A DNA stretch of 14,329 nucleotides from an uncultured Planctomycetaceae bacterium (GCA_937904535.1 CALELC010000504.1:1-14329), one strand, 5' to 3'; shown: positions 1 through 7,488, counted from the first letter of the stretch. Notes: a model not told the origin generated them from the sequence alone. Numbers and translations: made by a program.

Positions 1-164
1 TGATCCGTCGGCGCATGGCCTGGCAATGCGAGGGTGGTTGCGGCTGGGGCCAGCGGAGGAACCGCGCAGTCACCGTCTGGCCGATGGATGCTACGGCGCG
101 GTATCAATTGCGTCACAGTAATGGACGGCAAGAGACGGCGTGGCGTACTTCGGGTGAAGGTTCG

Positions 165-1502
165 ATGCGAAAGACGAAAGTGGCGATTGTGGGCTTGGGA
201 ACTGTCGGCAGCGGGGTGGCACGCCTGCTGTTGGACCATGGCGATCGCACCGCCCGGCACGCCGGAAGGACATTGTGGCTGCAGAAGGCCGTTGTTCGCG
301 ATTTGGATAAAGCCCGCGGAGTCGATCTGCCGGCCGGAATTCTGACCGCCGATGTGAACGAAGTGTACGCGGACCCGGAAATCGAGGTTGTCGCGCACTT
401 GGTTGGCGGACTGGAGCCGGCGCGTACCATCCTGCTGCGGTTGCTCGAATCGGGCAAAGACGTGGTTACAGCGAACAAGGCGCTGCTGGCCGAGCATGGT
501 CCCGAACTATTTGCCGCCGCTCGCAAACTCGGTCGGACCATCGCCTTCGAAGCGTCGGTCGCTGGTGGCATTCCGATCATCACCAACATTTCGCAGTGCT
601 TGTCGGCCAACAGCATCGAATCGCTCGAAGGGATACTGAACGGGACCAGCAACTTCATCCTCACGCAAATGGACCGCTTCGGCACGCCCTATGGTGACGC
701 GGTTGCGGAAGCCCAGCGACTCGGTTACGCCGAAGCCGATCCAGCGATGGACGTCGATGGCACCGACGCGGCGCAAAAGCTCGCGATCCTCGCTCACCTG
801 GCCTTCGGGGCGCAAGTCGCCTGGCAAGACATTCCCCGCGTGGGAATCGAGAAGCTCGAGACCGATGATCTGCGGTATGCATCGCAGCTCGGCTACGCGA
901 TCAAGCTGCTGGCCGAAGCCAAACTCGTGGGGGACAAGCTCGACCTGCACGTTTCGCCGACGTTGATCAAACGCCGTACGCCGCTTGCCGAAGTCCAGGA
1001 CGCATTCAACGCGGTGCGGGTGGTCGGCGACGCCGTCGGCCCGGTGTTCTACCATGGCCAGGGCGCCGGTCAGATGCCGACCGCCTCCGCGGTGGTCGCT
1101 GACTTGATCGATACCGCCGTAGGTCGCACGCGCTTGACCTTCGAGACGCTCGAACCGTTCTCGACCGCTTCGCCGCCGCGGGTGAGCTTGCGCAACAGCG
1201 ACGAGTTGCCGGGTCGATACTACTTCCGTCTGCAGGCCAAGGATCATCCGGGGACGCTGGCCGCGATCACTGGCGTGTTTGGTAAACACCGGCTGTCGAT
1301 CGCCTCGGTGATTCAGCACGAGCGCAATGGCGGCGGCGATGCTGACGAGTCGGCCGGCGGCAGCGTCGAGCAAGACATCGTGCCGCTGGTGATCATGAGT
1401 CACGAAGGGGCCGAAGGTTCGGCGCGGGCCGTCGCTGAGGAAATCGAATCGCTGGGCGTGGTCCGCGGAGCGGTTACCCGCCTACGCGTCAAAACTCCCT
1501 AG
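165..1502 (+). CDS. hom: Homoserine dehydrogenase with C-terminal ACT domain
   Basis: Catalyses NAD(P)H-dependent reduction of aspartate semialdehyde to homoserine in the cytoplasmic threonine/methionine pathway. Seen: an N-terminal Rossmann fold with GLGTVGSG (residues 10-17), TANKALLAEHG (about 102-112), the family signature NGTSNF (159-164), GYAEADPAMDVDGTDAAQK (187-205) ending in the conserved Lys205, and an ACT domain from about residue 352 to the end that normally senses threonine. The 445-aa length is usual for the ACT-bearing form. The start at 165 was chosen because the Rossmann fold begins at once and GAAGG-like purines (GAAGG, 156-160) lie 4 nt upstream. The open frame runs back to 15, but those 50 residues match nothing in the family. 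The ACT domain carries a Gly/Asp/Ser-rich insertion (GGGDADESAGGS). Bases 1-164 hold no other gene I can support. The gene converges on its downstream neighbour with a 101-nt gap. The assignment is secure. Confidence 0.96.
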   Translation: MRKTKVAIVGLGTVGSGVARLLLDHGDRTARHAGRTLWLQKAVVRDLDKARGVDLPAGILTADVNEVYADPEIEVVAHLVGGLEPARTILLRLLESGKDVVTANKALLAEHGPELFAAARKLGRTIAFEASVAGGIPIITNISQCLSANSIESLEGILNGTSNFILTQMDRFGTPYGDAVAEAQRLGYAEADPAMDVDGTDAAQKLAILAHLAFGAQVAWQDIPRVGIEKLETDDLRYASQLGYAIKLLAEAKLVGDKLDLHVSPTLIKRRTPLAEVQDAFNAVRVVGDAVGPVFYHGQGAGQMPTASAVVADLIDTAVGRTRLTFETLEPFSTASPPRVSLRNSDELPGRYYFRLQAKDHPGTLAAITGVFGKHRLSIASVIQHERNGGGDADESAGGSVEQDIVPLVIMSHEGAEGSARAVAEEIESLGVVRGAVTRLRVKTP

Positions 1503-1580
1503 TCGTTGCCGCGTCGTTGCGGTGCCGTTTTCTGACCGCCCCCTGAGCGGATGATCCGGCGATTCGCGGACCTGCGCCGA

Positions 1581-1603
1581 CCGCGGTGCTGCGACCGCCG
1601 CGG
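1581..1603. terminator. GC-rich inverted repeat between convergent genes
   Basis: CCGCGG at 1581-1586 is repeated as its own complement at 1598-1603. An alternative 5-bp stem GCGGT/ACCGC (1583-1587 with 1594-1598) is also possible. It lies between the convergent stops of the homoserine dehydrogenase and acetyltransferase genes, where a bidirectional terminator would be expected. There is no T-tract on either side, so intrinsic termination is only a guess from position. Confidence 0.25.
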
Positions 1604-2860
1604 CTACACTCGCAAGTAGATTCCGCGTTTCTCAAAAGATCGCACGAATAGCCAAGTGATCGCAAAAAAAACCAGCAGGCCGCCGGTGACGTACCATCCC
1701 GGCGCATCGGCGGGCATAAACGGCTTGACTGCATCGCCAACTTGATCGTGCAGAACATAGGCCAGCAGCGCGTTGGTCCCAAAGGTTCTGAAGAAAGCCA
1801 GTTGCCAGTCCCATCCATCACAAGCGAGGTAAAACAGCAGGTAAACCAATAAGGCCAACCCTGCCGAAAACGTGAGATAAGACAGTGAGCCGGACCGCTG
1901 GCTCATCATCCAATAGTTCCACTTCCGCTCGCTGATGTCAGGCGGTGGCACAAACGGTGGTTCAGCGAGATAAGATCGCCAATCTTTTTTGGTCAGCTTC
2001 TGCTGAACTTGCTCGTGACCGGGGATTACAGGGGAGGCCGCAAGCTTGATTTCCCGCAGCGATTCCTGTGCGATCTCTGGCACATCATAGAATCGCGTGC
2101 CGCAGGAACAGACATATCCCACTGCCAATAAGAACAGCGCTAGTGCCGCAGCATGCCTGAGCCGCGGCAAGGGATCTTGTACATTGTCTCGTGCCGGCAC
2201 AAAGAGATCGCAGGCAAGCGTGCCGACCAGGGCAGGGATGGTCCATGTCAAAAATCCAAGTGGGCCGCCATCGATGCCGTTGGGAGGCGTGTTGACCCAA
2301 ATAAAGTTGAATCCATAAGAGAGCGCCAGATGCATCGCCGCCGAAACGCACATCCAGCTGATGCGAAGCGCCGCGCTGCGATGGACAACAGGTAAGATCC
2401 ACAGCGAGGTCACCGCGATGTGCATCAGCGTCTGAAACCAGGTGCGTTTCAGCGGTTCCTCAAGGGCTCCCCAAACGCCCAACTGTTGCAGCGAATCCCA
2501 GGTTTCCGCTCGCCGGCCGGCGGTGTACACGACCAGTGCCACCAACACTAGCCCGAGCAAGCGTTTGGCGACGCGGCGAAACGTGGCGGCACTGCCTTCG
2601 AGTTGGAGGTGGCGACGGAGGCTCAGCCGCATCGCGAAGCCGACCGCAAATAGGAATTGCGGCATGATGGTGTCGGCGTAGCTGAGGTAATCGTGGCTGT
2701 GCTTCAGCACCCGCGGGCAGGCGGCAAAACTGCCCAGGAAGTTCACCAGCAACATGCCGACGACCGTGTAACCCCGAAATTGGTCCAAGGACACCAGACG
2801 CGGCGGAGTGGTTGGCGTGACCTCCGGCGATTCACCGGCGACCGAGGAGACAGGCATCAT
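1604..2860 (-). CDS. HGSNAT-like membrane acetyltransferase (DUF1624/COG4299 type)
   Basis: A 418-aa multi-pass inner-membrane protein related to the catalytic domain of heparan-alpha-glucosaminide N-acetyltransferase. That family is thought to carry an acetyl group across the membrane onto an amino or hydroxyl group of a sugar. Seen: a short cytosolic N-tail; the family motif SLDQFRGYTVVGMLLVNF (residues 24-41) at the first helix; a His/Asp segment HSHDYLSYADTIMPQFLFAVG (54-74), where the acetyl-accepting His of the family lies; and further hydrophobic helices near 100-114, 144-160, 168-185, 205-220, 237-253, 326-346, 361-371 and 390-407. A soluble insertion at about 255-320, rich in Glu, Lys and Pro, separates the last helices. 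Two ATGs in tandem (2860 and 2857) could start it; no strong ribosome-binding site is seen. It lies 8 nt downstream of a short remnant-like ORF on the same strand. The substrate is unknown. A YeiB/OpgC-like acyltransferase is a less likely reading. Confidence 0.85.
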   Translation of the reverse strand: MMPVSSVAGESPEVTPTTPPRLVSLDQFRGYTVVGMLLVNFLGSFAACPRVLKHSHDYLSYADTIMPQFLFAVGFAMRLSLRRHLQLEGSAATFRRVAKRLLGLVLVALVVYTAGRRAETWDSLQQLGVWGALEEPLKRTWFQTLMHIAVTSLWILPVVHRSAALRISWMCVSAAMHLALSYGFNFIWVNTPPNGIDGGPLGFLTWTIPALVGTLACDLFVPARDNVQDPLPRLRHAAALALFLLAVGYVCSCGTRFYDVPEIAQESLREIKLAASPVIPGHEQVQQKLTKKDWRSYLAEPPFVPPPDISERKWNYWMMSQRSGSLSYLTFSAGLALLVYLLFYLACDGWDWQLAFFRTFGTNALLAYVLHDQVGDAVKPFMPADAPGWYVTGGLLVFFAITWLFVRSFEKRGIYLRV

Positions 2861-2868
2861 AGGCTCGC

Positions 2869-3006
2869 TTACTTGCGAGAGTTAGCGAGGGGAGTGAACT
2901 CAAAAAAGTTGTCTTGTCCCGCTTCGACCGTGACCTCGAGCGGGCTTTGAATGGCATCGTAATCCTGGGAATGGATTCGGCTTTTACGGCTGCTGGTCCC
3001 ATTCAT
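2869..3006 (-). pseudogene. Possible C-terminal remnant of a carboxypeptidase-regulatory-like protein
   Basis: A 45-codon ORF on the minus strand (ATG at 3006, TAA at 2869-2871) whose last 26 residues read SPLEVTVEAGQDNFFEF and onward. This is very like the closing beta-strand of the small secreted or lipoprotein carboxypeptidase-regulatory-like (transthyretin-like) proteins common in planctomycetes, which usually run to about 130-170 residues. Here the frame is closed by a TGA just upstream (codon at 3031-3033), and neither of the other two frames continues the domain. AAAAGGCGG lies just before the ATG, so a short peptide could still be made. It ends 8 nt before the acetyltransferase start, so the two may share a transcript. 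It is either decayed coding DNA or a genuine small protein; the family match is from memory of its pattern, not from a search. Confidence 0.4.
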
Positions 3007-3178
3007 GCAGCCGCCTTTTCGTGGCTGGAGTCACCGCTCCATTCGGGAAGCTAGGGGGGCCCCTAGAGAATGTCAATTGCACTTCCGGGTTTTGTCCTGA
3101 AACTTCATCGTTTGCGCGCACGCGGTTGCTCGAACCGGTGCAGCACCTGAAGCGATGGCCAGCACCTGGCGACATCAA

Positions 3179-3200
3179 ATATTCAATGAATATTCAATGA
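3179..3200. repeat. 11-bp AT-rich tandem duplication
   Basis: ATATTCAATGA occurs twice head to tail. The junction forms a 10-bp perfect palindrome TGAATATTCA (3187-3196). It is markedly AT-rich against GC-rich surroundings. It may be replication slippage or part of an operator or promoter; no regulator is indicated. Confidence 0.6.
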
Positions 3201-3424
3201 ATGAGCAGCCCGCCCGAAACGCCCTCGCCAGTCCACCAAAAAGATCAAAGCCGATTGCGGCGCAGGAACCTTTGTGGGCCGAGACAATGGTTCGATGAGA
3301 TCGTTGCCTCGCTGAGAGACAACCTCCGCCGCTGGGAGAACGCTAAGTTTGCGTCTTCGGATGATCACCGCGTGCTCCGTGCCTGATTGCCGATCGTCTG
3401 CAGATTACACTGTAATATTCAAGC

Positions 3425-3451
3425 ACACCGGCTTGTCTGGCGTGCCGGTGT
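3425..3451 (-). terminator. Hairpin downstream of the beta-propeller gene
   Basis: ACACCGGC (3425-3432) pairs perfectly with GCCGGTGT (3444-3451) across an 11-nt loop. On the minus strand it begins 32 nt after the stop of the beta-propeller gene and is followed by the AT-rich TTGAATATTACAG. There is no clean T-run, so it may be a weak terminator or a transcript-end stabilising hairpin. Confidence 0.45.
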
Positions 3452-3483
3452 ACGAAGGGGTGTCAGCCGGAGATCCTGCGCGG

Positions 3484-4941
3484 CTAGTTTGGCGGCGGGA
3501 TGAGGTCCAAGCAGAGAACGCGATCGCTGCCGCGGAGATAGAGCAAGCCGTGGCTGAGGATCGGTGCGGCCCAATAGGGTTGTCCAAGCGGCTTTCGATC
3601 GGCGGCTGGGATCTCCAGGTTGATGCTGCCAACGACTTCCATCTGTTCGGGATTCACTTTAACCAGTTCCAATAGGCCGCTTTCGTCGAGCACGATCAGA
3701 TGTTGATCGACATACAAGACGCTGCAGCGCGAGCGACGGCGGTCGGACCAAGCGAGCTTGCCGCTGTTCCATGCGATGCAGCGAAAATCGCTGTCGGGTT
3801 CATTGCGCCCGCTGCACCCGTACAACCAACCATCGATGAGGATCGGTGTTGCCCAGTGCGCTCGAAACGCTTGCAGGCGGCGGTTGGGCGGATCCTGCCA
3901 AAGCACTCGATAGCCGGTGGGGCTGATTTCTAGGAGCACCGATCCAATCTCATAGCACTCGCTCAGCAGCGCCTGGTTGCCGTGGATGACGGGCACCATC
4001 GCATTCACACTTTCCAACCCGCGGGCGCGGTGAGGAAAGTGCCATAAAGGCTTGCCAGTATTGGCTTCGACCGCCAAGAGCCCTTCGCGTGCGAAGATCA
4101 GCACCATCGTGACGCCGTCGAGAGTGACCAGCCGCGGCACGCTGTAACTGGCTAAGTCGTCACCCGCTTTCCAGACCACTTCGCCGGTGGCACGGTCAAA
4201 AGCGACGAGCGCCGAGCCGTTGGGGCTGACGCGATCGAGTCGGCCCGGCGGCAACGCCGCATCCTCGGGCGGGCTGCCGCCGACCATCACGATCACTTTG
4301 TCCTCGTAGATCAGGGGCGAGCAGCCGACGCCGAAAAAGTTCTGAATCACACCGAACTTCTCTTGCGTATCAACCGTCCATTTGACGCGGCCATCGGTCA
4401 CGCTGCGGCAGGTGAGCCGGCCGGCAACTCCATAGGTGACCACATCGTCGCCGTCGATTGCCGGCGTGTCGCGGGGACCGTTGTTGTAGCCATACAGGTC
4501 GCTGTAGGAGACCGGCAGGTCACTGTGCCAAAGCGGCTCGCCGGTTTCCGCATGCACGGCTCGCAGGCGTTCAAAATCGCCGACTCGTTCATGTTGAAAA
4601 TACCGCCCGGCGGCGACGGCACCGATCCCATAGCTCGTACCCACGGGCATCGACCACACGACTCGCGGCGGTGAACTCGACCAATCTGTAAGCAGGCCTG
4701 TTTCGGTGGATTTGCTGTCACCACTGGGCCCCAGAAAGCCCGGCCAATCTTCGCCAGCGGTACGCGTCCCCAGGTTTACGACTTGCTTCGCGTCGTCTGC
4801 CGCGGCCGGTGCGGTGAGCAGGAGCAGGCCGAAGACGAGCACGCGGAGGTGAAGGCAACAAGGTAAGATGCGCCTGAGGGCCGGACGCCGTGACGATGTT
4901 GTCGTGCGGGAGACGAGATTCGAAGTCAGATCAATACGCAT
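3484..4941 (-). CDS. Secreted PQQ-like (BamB/quinoprotein-type) beta-propeller protein
   Basis: A 485-aa exported protein with PQQ-type beta-propeller repeats. Seen: an Arg-rich n-region, then a hydrophobic stretch VLVFGLLLLTAPAAA (residues 34-48), so probable cleavage near AAA-DD; the opening DWPGFLGPSGDS (65-76), a start typical of planctomycete PQQ-like proteins; and repeated blade motifs such as LRAVHAETGEPLWH (126-139), LVAFDRATGEVVWKAG (245-260) and LLAVEANTGKPLWHF (288-302), with later degenerate blades to 485. Such proteins act outside the cytoplasmic membrane as scaffolds or, if PQQ binds, as dehydrogenases. I see no evidence for bound PQQ, so an enzymatic role should not be assumed. 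The predicted ATG (4941) overlaps the start codon of the divergent arfB gene. No internal ATG would preserve the signal peptide. AGG lies 9-11 nt upstream in the opposite gene's coding sequence. Confidence 0.88.
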   Translation of the reverse strand: MRIDLTSNLVSRTTTSSRRPALRRILPCCLHLRVLVFGLLLLTAPAAADDAKQVVNLGTRTAGEDWPGFLGPSGDSKSTETGLLTDWSSSPPRVVWSMPVGTSYGIGAVAAGRYFQHERVGDFERLRAVHAETGEPLWHSDLPVSYSDLYGYNNGPRDTPAIDGDDVVTYGVAGRLTCRSVTDGRVKWTVDTQEKFGVIQNFFGVGCSPLIYEDKVIVMVGGSPPEDAALPPGRLDRVSPNGSALVAFDRATGEVVWKAGDDLASYSVPRLVTLDGVTMVLIFAREGLLAVEANTGKPLWHFPHRARGLESVNAMVPVIHGNQALLSECYEIGSVLLEISPTGYRVLWQDPPNRRLQAFRAHWATPILIDGWLYGCSGRNEPDSDFRCIAWNSGKLAWSDRRRSRCSVLYVDQHLIVLDESGLLELVKVNPEQMEVVGSINLEIPAADRKPLGQPYWAAPILSHGLLYLRGSDRVLCLDLIPPPN

Positions 4942-5362
4942 GGAAGACCTGGTAGTAAACAGTCGCTTAACGATTCCGGCCGCTGAGCTGATGGCGAGCT
5001 ATTCGCGGAGCAGCGGGCCGGGAGGACAAAATGTGAACAAGGTCAACTCCAGAGTAACGCTCCGCTGGCAAGTCATCGACCAGCCCTTGCTCACCCATGG
5101 TTGGCGGCAACGGCTGTTGGCGCGCTATGGCAACCGCGTCACACGTGAAGGCGAACTGGTCGTGCACAGCGAACAGTATCGGGATCAGCCACGCAACTTG
5201 GCCGATTGCCGGCGGCGTCTTGCCGAGTTATTGCTGGATTGTGCTGCACCGCCGGTGCAGCGAAAAAAGACGCGGCCAAGTTTGGCTAGCCAGCGTCGCC
5301 GGCTCGATGACAAACGCCGGCAATCACAAAAGAAAAACCAGCGCCGCGGACCGCTGGAGTAG
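4940..5362 (+). CDS. arfB: ArfB-type peptidyl-tRNA hydrolase (RF-1 domain, GGQ)
   Basis: A 140-aa protein of the class I release factor-like family that hydrolyses peptidyl-tRNA on ribosomes stalled without a stop codon. Seen: SRLTIPAAEL (residues 8-17), the catalytic SGPGGQNVNKVNSRV (25-39) with GGQ at 28-30, and a C-terminal tail rich in Arg and Lys (about 108-137) that in ArfB inserts into the empty mRNA entry channel. There is no codon-recognition domain, and the length matches ArfB. The start at 4940 was chosen because the fold begins about 8 residues later; the open frame extends to 4868, but that extension lies inside the opposite gene. No clear Shine-Dalgarno sequence is seen. It is followed after 30 nt by the YjbQ gene, probably in the same transcript. 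Confidence 0.92.
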   Translation: MEDLVVNSRLTIPAAELMASYSRSSGPGGQNVNKVNSRVTLRWQVIDQPLLTHGWRQRLLARYGNRVTREGELVVHSEQYRDQPRNLADCRRRLAELLLDCAAPPVQRKKTRPSLASQRRRLDDKRRQSQKKNQRRGPLE

Positions 5363-5392
5363 TCACTCTTACCAAGCTTCCGGAGAGCGAAC

Positions 5393-5815
5393 ATGAAGTC
5401 GGTCACCGAATATTTAACCTTCAATCTGCCCGAGCGGATGGGCTTCTTGAACATCACGCCCAAGCTCGAACAGATCGTCCAGAGCAGCGGGATCAGCGAA
5501 GGGTTGTTGCTCTGCAACGCGATGCACATCACCGCCAGCGTATTCATCAATGACGATGAGCCCGGTCTGCACAACGACTACCGCAAGTGGCTCGAGCAAC
5601 TCGCTCCGTTTGATCCTTCACCGCAGCGGTACCAGCACAATCGTACCGGTGAAGACAACGCTGACGCACACATGAAACGCCAGGTGATGGGGCGAGAAGT
5701 GGTCGTCGCCATCACGGCGGGGCGGTTGGATTTTGGCCCCTGGGAACAGGTGTTTTATGGCGAGTTCGACGGTCGCCGGCCCAAACGCGTGCTGGTCAAA
5801 GTCATCGGCGAATAA
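5393..5815 (+). CDS. yjbQ: YjbQ family protein (UPF0047)
   Basis: A 140-aa cytoplasmic protein of the YjbQ/UPF0047 family. Some members show weak thiamine-phosphate synthase activity, but the physiological role is not settled. Seen: nearly the whole conserved core, including NAMHITASVFINDDE (residues 42-56), YQHNRTGEDNADAHMKRQ (80-97) with candidate metal-ligand histidines H45, H82 and H93, and VVVAITAGRLDFGPWEQVF (about 103-121). The length is full for the family. GGAG sits 7 nt before the ATG, supporting this start. It lies 30 nt after arfB on the same strand and converges on the sulfatase gene with a 45-nt gap. No pathway partner is evident nearby. Confidence 0.93.
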   Translation: MKSVTEYLTFNLPERMGFLNITPKLEQIVQSSGISEGLLLCNAMHITASVFINDDEPGLHNDYRKWLEQLAPFDPSPQRYQHNRTGEDNADAHMKRQVMGREVVVAITAGRLDFGPWEQVFYGEFDGRRPKRVLVKVIGE

Positions 5816-5818
5816 CCT

Positions 5819-5831
5819 GCCAGCGGCTGGC
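5819..5831. terminator. Short hairpin between convergent yjbQ and sulfatase genes
   Basis: GCCAG/CTGGC form a 5-bp stem around CGG, starting 4 nt after the yjbQ stop. It sits in the 45-nt convergent gap, where a terminator would be expected, but it is short and lacks a T-tract. The call is positional. Confidence 0.3.
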
Positions 5832-5860
5832 GATACCGACCGCGCTTGCACATCGCAGTG

Positions 5861-7474
5861 CTACTCGACAATCTCGCTGGGCGTGTAGCCCGCACGGCAG
5901 GCGCGTGCTTGAATCGGTTGGTCATCCTCGGCGGGGATTGCCCGGTAGTAGAGGCGCCAGTCAGACCATTTGCCTGCATCGCCCTTCCGCTTCAGCCGGT
6001 AGATGATCGACGCACCTTCGGTGTTGGTGAGCAACGAGATTTCGCCGTTACCGCGAATGACCTGAGGCGGCTCCACGGTCGCTGGTTTGTTTTCCGCGAG
6101 CAGCTCTTCCATCATCACCGCTTCGGGCAACATCCCGGTGTCACCGATCTCCGCCTGCCAACGCTCAGTTGCCGTCCGCATCCGCTCCAGGCGTTCGGCG
6201 TACTGTTTCACGTCGGCCAAGTTGTTGAGTTCCCAGGGATCAGTTTCGGTGTCGTACAGCTCTTCAACCGGCTTGGTCTCCGCAAACCAGCCTTGCTGCA
6301 CGTCGGTCAGTTTTTTTTCCGCCGCCAAGCGGCGCCACTGGATCATCGTCGGCATCTGGTCCATGTAATCCAGCGGCTGAGCGTACGGCTTTTGTGGCTC
6401 ATAGTTGCGGATGTACTTCCACCGACGGTCGCGTGCACCGCGTTGCAGGTCGAACGATTCGTCCATGCGGTCGCGGTGAAAAAACAGGTACGCCGGTTCG
6501 CGACCCGCGTCTTCGCCCAACAGCACGCGGCCGTGCAGGTGCCGCGGAATGGCGGCGCCGGCGATCGACAGCATCGTCGGCGGCAGGTCGAGCACGCTGA
6601 CCAAATCGTCGCGCACCGTTCCGGCTTCCACTTCGCCGGGCCAGCGGACGATCAGCGGTACATGGGTTCCGGAGTCGTAGATCCAGCGTTTGCCGCGTGG
6701 CAAACCCATTCCATGATCGCTCCAGAAGACCACGACCGTTGAGTCGCGCAGCCCGTCTTCATCAAGCTTGCGGAGTAAGTCGCCGGCCATCTGGTCCATC
6801 CGCGTGATATTGTCTTGGTACCGGGCCCAGTCGCGGCGCGTCTCAGGCGTATCAGGAAAGTAGGGCGGCAGCGTATCAGCAACTTTGTCGGGATCGTGGG
6901 CCTTGTCTTGGCCGATCGCTGCGATGACCTCGGCGTGCTGTTTTTCACTGTGCCGGATCTGGCTTTCGTGTGTGACCGTGAGGTTCACAACGCTGAAGAA
7001 CGGTTGTTTCGGATCAGGGCGCTCGCGCCAGTCGGAATGGTTGGCACCTTGGCGGTCCCAGGCGCTCGGTGGTGGCTCGAACTGGTAATCGGTCTTTGCA
7101 CGGTTGGTACAAAAATACCCAGCAGCGCGGAGATACTCGGTAAAACACTTCACATCGACCGGCGGAATGATCCGGCTGCGCATGTTTTGCGATCCAATCG
7201 CCGGGGCGTACATGCCGGTGATCACGCTGCTGCGAACCACGGCGCACACCCCTGCGGGCGTGAAGGCGCGTGTGAATCGCACTCCTTCATTTGCCAGGGC
7301 ATCGAGTTGGGGCGTGACCGCGTGCGGGTCGCCATAGCAGCCGAGGTTGGGCGAAATATCTTCGCAACTGATCCAAAGGATATTGGGACGCTGGTCAGCG
7401 AAACATCGGTGTTCGACGAGGGCGAAGCCGATTGCGAGCGCAAAGCTCAGACCCCACAGCGGAATGTGGTGCAT
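5861..7474 (-). CDS. Secreted sulfatase (N-sulfoglucosamine-sulfohydrolase-like), atypical CAVVR motif
   Basis: A 537-aa exported type I sulfatase for removing sulfate from a sugar or polysaccharide. Seen: a signal peptide (about 1-27); PNILWISCEDISPNLGCYGD (30-49), the first metal-binding strand in its E-D form; the active-site segment GVCAVVRSSVITGMY (75-89); NRAKTDYQF (124-132) and VTHESQI (167-173), which resemble the heparan N-sulfatase-like branch; and FWSDHGMGLPRGKRW (250-264) with Asp253, His254 and Lys262. A C-terminal beta-sandwich with EGASIIYRL resembles chitobiase C-terminal domains. Cys77 should become formylglycine, but the usual C-x-P-S-R is C-A-V-V-R (codons at 7232-7246). 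AAGGA lies 7 nt before the ATG. It follows the HEAT-repeat gene by 14 nt, so the two are likely cotranscribed. The substrate cannot be read from sequence. Confidence 0.92.
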   Translation of the reverse strand: MHHIPLWGLSFALAIGFALVEHRCFADQRPNILWISCEDISPNLGCYGDPHAVTPQLDALANEGVRFTRAFTPAGVCAVVRSSVITGMYAPAIGSQNMRSRIIPPVDVKCFTEYLRAAGYFCTNRAKTDYQFEPPPSAWDRQGANHSDWRERPDPKQPFFSVVNLTVTHESQIRHSEKQHAEVIAAIGQDKAHDPDKVADTLPPYFPDTPETRRDWARYQDNITRMDQMAGDLLRKLDEDGLRDSTVVVFWSDHGMGLPRGKRWIYDSGTHVPLIVRWPGEVEAGTVRDDLVSVLDLPPTMLSIAGAAIPRHLHGRVLLGEDAGREPAYLFFHRDRMDESFDLQRGARDRRWKYIRNYEPQKPYAQPLDYMDQMPTMIQWRRLAAEKKLTDVQQGWFAETKPVEELYDTETDPWELNNLADVKQYAERLERMRTATERWQAEIGDTGMLPEAVMMEELLAENKPATVEPPQVIRGNGEISLLTNTEGASIIYRLKRKGDAGKWSDWRLYYRAIPAEDDQPIQARACRAGYTPSEIVE

Positions 7475-7488
7475 GCTTTTGTCCTTGA

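Larger units (their letters stand above)
3007..3483. other. 477-nt intergenic region without a convincing gene
   Basis: All open frames here are 64 codons or shorter, on both strands, and none resembles a known family. The region holds a near-perfect GC palindrome CTAGGGGGGCCCCTAG (3051-3066), an AT-rich 11-bp tandem duplication (3179-3200) and a hairpin just beyond the beta-propeller stop (3425-3451). The part next to the remnant ORF may be decayed coding DNA or may carry the promoter for the acetyltransferase gene. No RNA gene is recognised. Confidence 0.6.

Noticed and set aside
15..164. N-terminal extension of the homoserine dehydrogenase frame
   Set aside because: The 50 extra residues are Trp/Arg/Gly-rich and unlike the family; the Rossmann strand starts immediately after the ATG at 165.
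507..1403. 298-codon open frame on the minus strand
   Set aside because: It is antisense to homoserine dehydrogenase; its composition (many Arg, His, Gln) and lack of family motifs mark it as a shadow of GC-rich coding.
2984..3386. Three 61-64 codon open frames in the intergenic region (both strands)
   Set aside because: They are short, overlapping and without recognisable motifs; length is within chance expectation at this GC content.
5846..6742. 298-codon open frame on the plus strand
   Set aside because: It lies wholly opposite the sulfatase, which has clear motifs; the plus-strand product has none.
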